From NCBI GenBank assembly GCA_947460795.1, contig CANHJA010000048.1, forward strand, positions 1-12,380: DNA of 12,380 bases, given 5' to 3'. This document shows, piece by piece, positions 6,515 to 12,380 of the stretch (positions are counted from its first letter, which is position 1; every line of letters starts with the position of its first letter). The notes beneath the pieces are model-generated. The model saw only the letters and a list, made by a program, of their open reading frames with translations. It was not told where the DNA came from and ran no database searches. The stretch comes from Bacteroidota bacterium (lineage in GTDB: Bacteria > Bacteroidota > Bacteroidia > Chitinophagales > Chitinophagaceae). The position numbers and the translations under genes are program-made.

Positions 6515-6522
6515 TACATTTG
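6515..6522 (+). promoter_or_regulatory. Putative -7 box for the half-glycogen-synthase / DUF4270 / glmS operon
   Basis: TACATTTG matches TAnnTTTG and ends 38 nt before the ATG at 6561. No good -33 TTG is present at the normal spacing. It lies just upstream of the divergent panC -33 element, so two polymerases would compete in this roughly 100-bp interval. Confidence 0.45.
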
Positions 6523-6560
6523 CAATCCGATTGTAAAATCTGTTCAATTAAAATAACACG

Positions 6561-7385
6561 ATGGCTGTAATACAAAAGAAAAAAATTCTTTTCATTTCGC
6601 ATGAATTTGCTCCTTATAATGAAGAGACTGATTTCGCAAAAATATTGAATATGTTGGCTGTTAAATCAAATGACTCAGGATATGAAGTTCGTGCGATTAT
6701 GCCTCGTTTTGGTGCTATCAATGAAAGAAGGCATCGTCTTCATGAAGTTGTAAGATTGTCTGGGATTAATATTCAAGTAGATAAAGAAGATCACCCATTA
6801 GTAATAAAAGTGGCTTCGTTACCCAATGCTCGTTTGCAAGTATACTTCATGGATAATGAAGATATGTTCAAGCGTAAAACTACTTTTCATGATGAAAATG
6901 GGGGAGCTTTTGACGACAATGCAGAAAGAACAATCTTTTTTTGCAAAGGGGCTTTAGAAACCGTTAAGAAATTTGGATGGCCTCCTGATATTATACATGT
7001 ACATGGTTGGATGAGCGCATTGATTCCAATGTACATCAAATCGCATTATAAAAAAGAACCTGTTTTCGCCAATTCTAAAATAGTATTTTCGGTAACTAAA
7101 AATACGATCAAAGAAAAGCTGGGGGAATCCTTTGTTAAACAAATTATTGCGAGTTCTCCACTCAAAGAAAAAGATGTTGAATTATACAAAAATGGAGATA
7201 ACACCGATATGTTCATAGGTGGAGCAAAATTTGCCGATGCGGCTATTTTGGGAGATTCGGCTATTGATGAAAAAATTATTGCTGCTGTTAAACCTTCGCG
7301 TAATAAGAAAGTGTTAAATTTCAATCCAGAATCAGATGATGTAACTGATATTATGGAACTTTATAGTAACTTGGCAGGCAAATAG
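6561..7385 (+). CDS. Half-length glycogen/starch-synthase-like (GT5 N-terminal domain) protein
   Basis: The 274-residue protein resembles only the N-terminal Rossmann domain of GlgA. It has the opening KKILFISHEFAPYNEE (residues 7-22), VRAIMPRFGAINER, the LQVYFMDNEDMF segment, FDDNAERTIFFCKGALE, and DIIHVHGWMSALIPMYIKS with H148-G149-W150 where GlgA has HDW. True GlgA has about 480 residues with a second domain that binds ADP-glucose; none follows here, because the DUF4270 gene starts 13 nt after the stop. The GlgA K-x-G-G-L loop after the first strand is replaced by EETDFAKIL, so the phosphate-binding Lys-Gly-Gly is lost. Glycogen synthesis by this protein alone is therefore unlikely. I recognise such short forms as a recurring Bacteroidota family, often named glycogen/starch synthase automatically. 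Tight linkage to glmS suggests a role tied to amino-sugar or envelope metabolism, by inference. Confidence 0.85.
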   Translation: MAVIQKKKILFISHEFAPYNEETDFAKILNMLAVKSNDSGYEVRAIMPRFGAINERRHRLHEVVRLSGINIQVDKEDHPLVIKVASLPNARLQVYFMDNEDMFKRKTTFHDENGGAFDDNAERTIFFCKGALETVKKFGWPPDIIHVHGWMSALIPMYIKSHYKKEPVFANSKIVFSVTKNTIKEKLGESFVKQIIASSPLKEKDVELYKNGDNTDMFIGGAKFADAAILGDSAIDEKIIAAVKPSRNKKVLNFNPESDDVTDIMELYSNLAGK

Positions 7386-7398
7386 GGAATTAATATAA

Positions 7399-8817
7399 AT
7401 GAGCAATATATTCAAAAAGAAAGGATTCAGTTTATTAGGAATCAATATCATTATTTTAGGGATTGTTTTCATCTCTTCTTGTAAAGAAAATACCATTTTA
7501 CCTCCAGATTTAGTTCCTCCAATTGACAATATCAATACTTTTTTAGATACAAGCTTAACAGTCATTACGAATAATATTTACCAAGATTCTGTATTGACTG
7601 GGGGATTGAATGGGTCTACTCGTATTTCAAATTCCAGTTCATATTATCATGCTTTAGGAGTGATTTCGGATATGAATTTTGGGAAAATGGTTGCTGGTTT
7701 TCATACCGAAGTATTGCCGCCTAATAATTTGTTTTCATATAAAGGAACGAGTGTCGATGTCGATTCAATTATATTGGCCATTCCTTACCGTTCTTCATTT
7801 GGAGATACGCTCAATGCAATTCCTCAAACGTTTAACGTTTATCGTTCCTTAAAATCTTTTTCAAGAGATTCTGCTCAATTTGAAACAACTAAAGATGACT
7901 ATGATCCTTCTAAGGTGTTGGCAAGTCAGCAGGTAAATTTCAATACATTCAAAACAGATTCTCCAACAGTAGCAACCGGAAAATTAATTCCACAATTACG
8001 ATTTAAATTAGCCGATTGGTTTAAAGATAGTTTACAAAAACAAATTGACTTAGGCGCCAATGGAGCAATGGCTACCAATGCAACTTATAATCAATGGTGG
8101 AAAGGTTTTTATGTAGCACCAGCAGATTCAAGTATAGGCAATACGATTGGTTATTTTAATACCTATGGTACAAGAATGTATATTTATTACAGATATACCA
8201 ACACCGGCGGAACACAAGATACTACAAACTCTATTTTTGGTTTCGATGCCAATAACAGCAATCGTTTTTGTCATATTACTAGAAATTATACAGGGTCAAA
8301 AGCCTATGATTATATAAACACCAATAATTCAGAAGGAGATTCGATGTTGTTTTTACAAAGTGAACCAGGCATTGCTACTTTATTGCGTTTCCCTAATTTA
8401 ACAACGATCGGGAATCATATTGTCAATAAAGCCGAGCTAACATTTAATTGTTATTATCCTACCAGCTCAATGACCGATACCATAAAAGCTGGTTTGATCC
8501 CAAGATTGCAAGTTTTTCAAGTGGATGAAACAGGGGCAGATAAAATAGCGAGTGATTACGCAACTTTTGGTACCAATTTTGTAGATGGAAAGCGTTACCA
8601 AGTGAGTTTTTTAGGAATGACTTTTATACAATATCGATTTGCATTAACAGAAACATTTCAAAAAGCAATTTCGCAAAAAAATACTACCTTTAGTCTTAAG
8701 ATTATGGGATTAAATGCTGGAACACCTGGTGCTTACCAATCTTTACTAAGAGGAAGTAGTAGTTTGTTTACAACAATGAAACCCAAATTAAACTTAATAT
8801 ATACCAAAATAAAATAA
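7399..8817 (+). CDS. DUF4270 family lipoprotein
   Basis: A 472-residue exported lipoprotein of unknown function. The N-terminus is basic (KKKGF), then hydrophobic, ending in IVFISSC with the lipidated cysteine C28. It is followed by Lys-Glu-Asn, a partial match to the K-(D/E)-(D/E) surface-export signal described in Capnocytophaga, so display on the outer face of the outer membrane is possible. The body is beta-rich and matches the DUF4270 pattern: LPPDLVPP after the anchor, ALGVISDMNFGKMVAGFHTE, then VDSIILAIPYRSSFGD followed by a FNVYRSLKSF strand, and later repeats of the strand-turn type. It is the middle gene of a tight operon, 13 nt after the GT5-like gene and 5 nt before glmS. This order occurs in other Bacteroidota as far as I recall. 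I know of no established biochemical function. Confidence 0.85.
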   Translation: MSNIFKKKGFSLLGINIIILGIVFISSCKENTILPPDLVPPIDNINTFLDTSLTVITNNIYQDSVLTGGLNGSTRISNSSSYYHALGVISDMNFGKMVAGFHTEVLPPNNLFSYKGTSVDVDSIILAIPYRSSFGDTLNAIPQTFNVYRSLKSFSRDSAQFETTKDDYDPSKVLASQQVNFNTFKTDSPTVATGKLIPQLRFKLADWFKDSLQKQIDLGANGAMATNATYNQWWKGFYVAPADSSIGNTIGYFNTYGTRMYIYYRYTNTGGTQDTTNSIFGFDANNSNRFCHITRNYTGSKAYDYINTNNSEGDSMLFLQSEPGIATLLRFPNLTTIGNHIVNKAELTFNCYYPTSSMTDTIKAGLIPRLQVFQVDETGADKIASDYATFGTNFVDGKRYQVSFLGMTFIQYRFALTETFQKAISQKNTTFSLKIMGLNAGTPGAYQSLLRGSSSLFTTMKPKLNLIYTKIK

Positions 8818-8822
8818 TTTTT

Positions 8823-10664
8823 ATGTGTGGAATAGTTGCATATATAGGCTCAAAGAATGCGTACCCAATATTAATTAAAGGGTTGAGAAGATTAGAATAC
8901 AGAGGTTATGACAGTGCTGGTGTGGCTTTATTAAACGAGGGCAAATTATCGGTTTATAAGAAAGAAGGGAAAGTAGCAGTTTTAGAAGATTATGCGAAAA
9001 ATTTTGACATTTCTGGTAATATAGGAATTGGACATACTCGATGGGCAACGCATGGTGTACCTTGTGATCGCAATGCACACCCTCATTTGTCAAATTCTCG
9101 TCGACTGGCTATTATTCACAATGGAATTATTGAAAATTATGCTTCTTTAAAAGCGGAATTAGAAACAAGGGGTTATGTTTTTGAAAGCGATACCGATACG
9201 GAAGTATTATTGAACTTAATTGAAGACATTCAAAAAGAAGAAAAAAGAACAATTGAAGAAGCCGTACGTGTTGCGCTTAATGAAGTAATAGGTGCATATG
9301 CAATAGTAGTGATTGATAAAAATGAACCCGATAAAATTGTTGCAGCTCGTAAAGGGAGTCCATTGGTAATTGGTATTGGACAAAACGAATTTTTTGTAGC
9401 ATCAGATGCTTCGCCTATCATTGAATATACAAATAATGTAGTTTATTTAAACGATGAAGAATTTGCTGTTTTAAATAGAAATGGAAAATTAGATATTAAA
9501 ACATTAGGCAATTTAGAGAAAACCCCCTACATCCAAAAGCTAGAAATGGATTTGGAAAAAATTGAAAAAGGGGGCTATGAGCATTTCATGTTAAAAGAAA
9601 TATATGAGCAGCCTCAAGTAATTTTAGATTGCATGAGAGGTCGTATGAATGCAGAGCAAGGTTGGATAAAATTAGGGGGTGTAGATGAATATGCTACTCG
9701 AATTAACAATGCAAAACGAATTATTATTACTGCTTGTGGTACCTCGTGGCACAGTGGTTTAATTGGAGAATATTTAATTGAAGAATTAGCTAGAGTACCT
9801 GTTGAGGTAGAGTATGCATCAGAGTTTAGATATCGAAACCCAATAATTACTCAAAATGATGTGGTTTTAGCGATTTCACAATCGGGTGAAACGGCTGATA
9901 CGCTTTCTGCCATTCAAATCGCAAAGGATCGTCAAGCATTAATTTACGGAATTTGCAATGTCATTGGTTCGTCTATTGCACGAGAAGCTCATGCAGGGTC
10001 TTATACTCATGCTGGTCCCGAAATTGGAGTTGCGTCTACTAAAGCATTTACGGTACAGGTAACTATTTTAACCTTGATGGCGTTGCAGTTGGCTCAGTCA
10101 AAAGGAACCATTTCTCAATCTAGATTGCGTACGATTTTATATGAATTAGAGCAAGTGCCTGAAAAAGTAAAACAAACATTAAAACTCGATGCTAAAATTA
10201 AAGGGATAGCGGCTAAATATTTTGAAGCTAAAAACTTTTTGTATTTAGGACGTGGATTGGCTTTCCCAATTGCATTAGAAGGTGCATTGAAACTAAAAGA
10301 AATTTCGTACATACATGCAGAAGGATACCCTGCTGCCGAAATGAAACACGGTCCTATTGCATTGATAGATGAAAATATGCCGGTGGTATTTATTGCTACC
10401 AACAAAAGTGCACATGAAAAAATAGTATCAAATATTCAAGAAGTAAAAGCAAGAAAAGGAAAAGTAATTGCAGTCATTTTAGAAGGTGATGAAACAATAA
10501 AAGGCTTAGCAGACGACTACATTGAAGTGCCAGATACAGACGAATTGTTGTCGCCATTGGTTGCGATCGTTCCATTACAACTACTTTCTTATCATATTGC
10601 TTTAATGAGAGGTTGCAACGTTGATCAACCAAGAAATTTAGCAAAAAGTGTAACGGTGGAATAA
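8823..10664 (+). CDS. glmS: Glutamine-fructose-6-phosphate aminotransferase (isomerizing)
   Basis: GlmS converts fructose 6-phosphate and glutamine to glucosamine 6-phosphate and glutamate, the entry step to UDP-GlcNAc for peptidoglycan and LPS. The 613 residues are full length. The N-terminal class II glutaminase domain starts MCGIVAYIG, with C2 as nucleophile once Met is removed, and contains YRGYDSAGVAL, GHTRWATHG and HNGIIENY. Two SIS sugar-isomerase domains follow. The first has ITACGTSWHSG (around C305), SQSGETADT and STKAFT; the second has GRGLAFPIALEGALKLKEISYIHAEGY split over its active site. The C-terminus is DQPRNLAKSVTVE, as in the family. It is the third gene of the operon, 5 nt after the DUF4270 stop, with no room for its own promoter or a glmS ribozyme. 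A bidirectional terminator follows. Confidence 0.98.
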   Translation: MCGIVAYIGSKNAYPILIKGLRRLEYRGYDSAGVALLNEGKLSVYKKEGKVAVLEDYAKNFDISGNIGIGHTRWATHGVPCDRNAHPHLSNSRRLAIIHNGIIENYASLKAELETRGYVFESDTDTEVLLNLIEDIQKEEKRTIEEAVRVALNEVIGAYAIVVIDKNEPDKIVAARKGSPLVIGIGQNEFFVASDASPIIEYTNNVVYLNDEEFAVLNRNGKLDIKTLGNLEKTPYIQKLEMDLEKIEKGGYEHFMLKEIYEQPQVILDCMRGRMNAEQGWIKLGGVDEYATRINNAKRIIITACGTSWHSGLIGEYLIEELARVPVEVEYASEFRYRNPIITQNDVVLAISQSGETADTLSAIQIAKDRQALIYGICNVIGSSIAREAHAGSYTHAGPEIGVASTKAFTVQVTILTLMALQLAQSKGTISQSRLRTILYELEQVPEKVKQTLKLDAKIKGIAAKYFEAKNFLYLGRGLAFPIALEGALKLKEISYIHAEGYPAAEMKHGPIALIDENMPVVFIATNKSAHEKIVSNIQEVKARKGKVIAVILEGDETIKGLADDYIEVPDTDELLSPLVAIVPLQLLSYHIALMRGCNVDQPRNLAKSVTVE

Positions 10665-10696
10665 TCAGTTATCATCTCTACAAAAAATTAGAATAA

Positions 10697-10728
10697 AAAA
10701 AACTCGTAACATTTGTTACGAGTTTTTT
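10697..10728. terminator. Bidirectional intrinsic terminator between glmS and the MORN-like gene
   Basis: AACTCGTAAC (10701-10710) pairs perfectly with GTTACGAGTT (10715-10724) around the loop ATTT. The flanking A-run (10697-10700) and T-run (10725-10728) extend the stem and provide a U-tract on both strands. It lies 32 nt after the glmS stop and about 85 nt past the stop of the convergent gene, so it can end both transcripts. Confidence 0.9.
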
Positions 10729-10814
10729 ATTGACGTTTGAATTAGATATTAAATCCTTTGATTCTTGTTGAGCGTTGACTTAAATCTATTTGGGTGAAGC
10801 CCAATCTAATGGAT

Positions 10815-12272
10815 TTAGTTATTTACACCTAATACTGCAAACGCTTTGATCGCATCAAAACGATCATAATTTATTTTTCTTAAACTTTTCTCAATGTCTT
10901 TGGTGTCAGCCACTGTACACAATTCCAATATTTTATTACATACTTTAATCTGTTGGTCCAGTAATGAAACTTGTTGATTTTTTAACGACAATACTGTATT
11001 GATAATTGCATCACTATCATTAAGTATACTGTCTAATTCAGATTTATTAGGAAAGGTGTTTGAAACATATACACTCATTTGATCTTCTCCATTGAAATAG
11101 CGGATTGTGTATTTTAAATCCTGCATTTTATTATAGTAATAATTGTTATTTAATAATTTATATGTTTCATATAAGTTAGGTTTTGAAGTCTTTATTAATT
11201 CTGGGAAATAAATAGTATTTAAATCTTCTTTTTTCTTATTGATTGCTTTTTCAAACACTGTTATTTTTTCTTCTATATCAAGTTGCTTTTTGTAGTTATA
11301 ATATTCCTTTTCATTAAGCGCTTCATATATTGTGTCGCCATAGCTATCTTTATTATAATAAATTCTGCGGTCCGTTCCAAAATTTATCTTCGGCACTAAA
11401 AAGAAATTGGTAGTATCGTTGGAAGCGTCGGTATGATAATTAATCACTTCAGCAAGATAATAACCCCATCTACTTTTATGAATTTTCTGACTAATATTCA
11501 TTCGACTTTCTGGGTATATTTTATATAACTTCTTTTTTTCTACTCTTCCATTACTGTCTAATATTAGTACCGTGATAAAATTAAAACTAGTATCCATTTT
11601 TTTTTCAGATAGATGACGTTTGCCATTGAAATTAATATATGACATTTCTACATCATTATCATAGTTCGCAGAATATACAGTGTCCCCGTCAGCAGATAAT
11701 TCAAACCAATGCCCATGTTTATTGCTGTTTTTATAACTGCCGGATATTTCTATTTTACCAGATTCAAAGTACTTTTTATAATCACCACTTGCTTTACTGT
11801 AATATTCAGTTAGCTTGTTGTATTGTTCATTCACTCTGCCGTTTGAGAAGTATGATGTAAAGCGAGATGCCTCAGCATTTATAGCGACTTCTTTATTCAG
11901 GAGTTTTTGTTTCCCATCTTTGCAAGTGTAGTAATTATGCCAAATTTTCTTTCCATTTTTATACATTGTTTCTTCCATTGGTTTCCCATTGCAAAGTGTA
12001 ACAGTGCCTAAAAAATCATCCGTTCCATCTCTTTTCCCGCTGTAATCTATACATAAACCATTTTTTTCACCTTTTAAGTAATTGTAATTGCTGTATAAAA
12101 CACCTTCTCTCGACCAAATTTTATAATTGCCATTAAGAACACCTTGTGCATCTACAAAATAAATTTCTTTTACAATGTTTGAAAATCCCCAATGGGTTGT
12201 TACCCTTTTTTGGGCATTTAGAGTATTCGCCAAGAGGATTATTCCAATTAATAAGAATTTAAATGTTTTCAT
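10815..12272 (-). CDS. Exported MORN-repeat-like protein of unknown function
   Basis: The 485-residue protein begins with a signal peptide (MKTFKFLLIG then a hydrophobic core) likely cut in LNA-QK after residue 20. There is no lipobox cysteine, so the product is periplasmic or secreted. The first half has short strand-turn-strand units of the MORN/YwqK type: GVLNGNYKIWSREGVLYSNY (44-63) with GEKNGLCIDYSG, then MYKNGKKIWHNYY, KYFESGKIEISGSYKNSNKH (167-186) followed by GHWFE, and a weaker NFNGKRH unit. The second half is Lys/Glu/Asn-rich and looks helical with coiled-coil potential (about 315-470). I do not recognise a catalytic motif. MORN-like repeats in Bacteroidota exported proteins are common and mostly uncharacterised; the 'YwqK antitoxin' name often given to them is not supported here by any toxin partner. 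It stands alone, facing the glmS operon. Confidence 0.8.
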   Translation of the reverse strand: MKTFKFLLIGIILLANTLNAQKRVTTHWGFSNIVKEIYFVDAQGVLNGNYKIWSREGVLYSNYNYLKGEKNGLCIDYSGKRDGTDDFLGTVTLCNGKPMEETMYKNGKKIWHNYYTCKDGKQKLLNKEVAINAEASRFTSYFSNGRVNEQYNKLTEYYSKASGDYKKYFESGKIEISGSYKNSNKHGHWFELSADGDTVYSANYDNDVEMSYINFNGKRHLSEKKMDTSFNFITVLILDSNGRVEKKKLYKIYPESRMNISQKIHKSRWGYYLAEVINYHTDASNDTTNFFLVPKINFGTDRRIYYNKDSYGDTIYEALNEKEYYNYKKQLDIEEKITVFEKAINKKKEDLNTIYFPELIKTSKPNLYETYKLLNNNYYYNKMQDLKYTIRYFNGEDQMSVYVSNTFPNKSELDSILNDSDAIINTVLSLKNQQVSLLDQQIKVCNKILELCTVADTKDIEKSLRKINYDRFDAIKAFAVLGVNN

Positions 12273-12295
12273 TCTAAATAGTTTATAAATAAGTT

Positions 12296-12303
12296 CAAAT
12301 ATA
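12296..12303 (-). promoter_or_regulatory. Putative -7 box for the MORN-like gene
   Basis: Read on the minus strand this is TATATTTG, the same octamer found before panC and panD, ending 23 nt before the ATG at 12272. At the expected -33 distance there is only a T-rich TTTTA rather than TTTG, so the match is partial. Confidence 0.45.
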
Positions 12304-12380
12304 CTTATTTCTGTATTGTAGTAAAATATATCGAGGTAAATTTAGAAAAGAAATTTGCTTAAAAAGGGAGCAGTTTTTAG

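Noticed and set aside
6561..7385. The short GT5 gene as a frameshifted or truncated pseudogene
   Set aside because: No remnant of the second GlgA domain follows in any frame, the next gene begins 13 nt later, and short proteins of this kind recur in Bacteroidota.
8818..8822. glmS ribozyme or riboswitch upstream of glmS
   Set aside because: Only 5 nt separate the DUF4270 stop from the glmS ATG, and no ribozyme-like core is visible.
10790..10804. Small inverted repeat TTGGG-TGAAG-CCCAA near the MORN-like stop
   Set aside because: The stem is only 5 bp with no U-run, and a much stronger bidirectional terminator lies at 10697-10728.
10815..12272. YwqK-type antitoxin of a toxin-antitoxin pair
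   Set aside because: The product has a signal peptide, and no toxin-like small gene is adjacent; the label rests only on MORN-type repeats.
1..12380. CRISPR array, tRNA genes, mobile elements, defence island
   Set aside because: I saw no regularly spaced repeats, cloverleaf-like segments, transposase or integrase genes, terminal repeats, or recognised defence proteins; most genes are housekeeping or envelope genes.

Overview
The window looks like chromosomal DNA from a member of the Bacteroidota. The evidence is an A+T-rich composition, start codons without purine Shine-Dalgarno sequences, TAnnTTTG-type -7 promoter boxes, a DUF4270 lipoprotein, and two gene neighbourhoods I recognise from this phylum (TPR-like protein next to secG; panC/panD/flippase-like and half-glycogen-synthase/DUF4270/glmS). 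The order within the phylum is a guess (Chitinophagales/Sphingobacteriales-like). I see no tRNA, rRNA, CRISPR array, insertion sequence or phage gene.

Layout. (1) Positions 1-1140: the 3' part of a TPR-like protein gene, then secG with a repetitive Ala/Pro/Thr tail, closed by a strong intrinsic terminator. (2) Positions 1141-3166: a minus-strand operon panD > flippase-like membrane protein > heptose-1-phosphate adenylyltransferase, followed by a noncoding stretch with several inverted repeats. (3) Positions 3291-5621: a plus-strand secreted S41-peptidase-like protein whose catalytic serine position is glycine. It lies, inverted, between panD and panC and meets panC tail to tail with 3 nt between stop codons. 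(4) Positions 5625-6458: panC on the minus strand. Its true start is probably internal to the longest ORF, directly downstream of a good Bacteroidota promoter. (5) Positions 6561-10664: a plus-strand operon of a half-length glycogen-synthase-like protein, a DUF4270 lipoprotein and glmS, closed by a bidirectional terminator. (6) Positions 10815-12272: a minus-strand exported MORN-repeat-like protein of unknown function with its own promoter box.

How they fit together. PanC and PanD supply pantothenate for coenzyme A. SecG is part of the SecYEG translocon. GlmS makes glucosamine-6-phosphate for peptidoglycan and LPS. The heptose adenylyltransferase feeds the LPS core or other heptose glycans, and the flippase-like protein is a plausible envelope partner. 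Envelope biogenesis is therefore the common theme. The points most worth following up are the short GT5 protein that lacks both its substrate loop and its second domain yet sits tightly with glmS, the apparent S41 pseudo-peptidase that separates panC from panD, and the near-leaderless promoters of both pan genes. I see no clear sign of a defence system or other wholly new multi-gene system.
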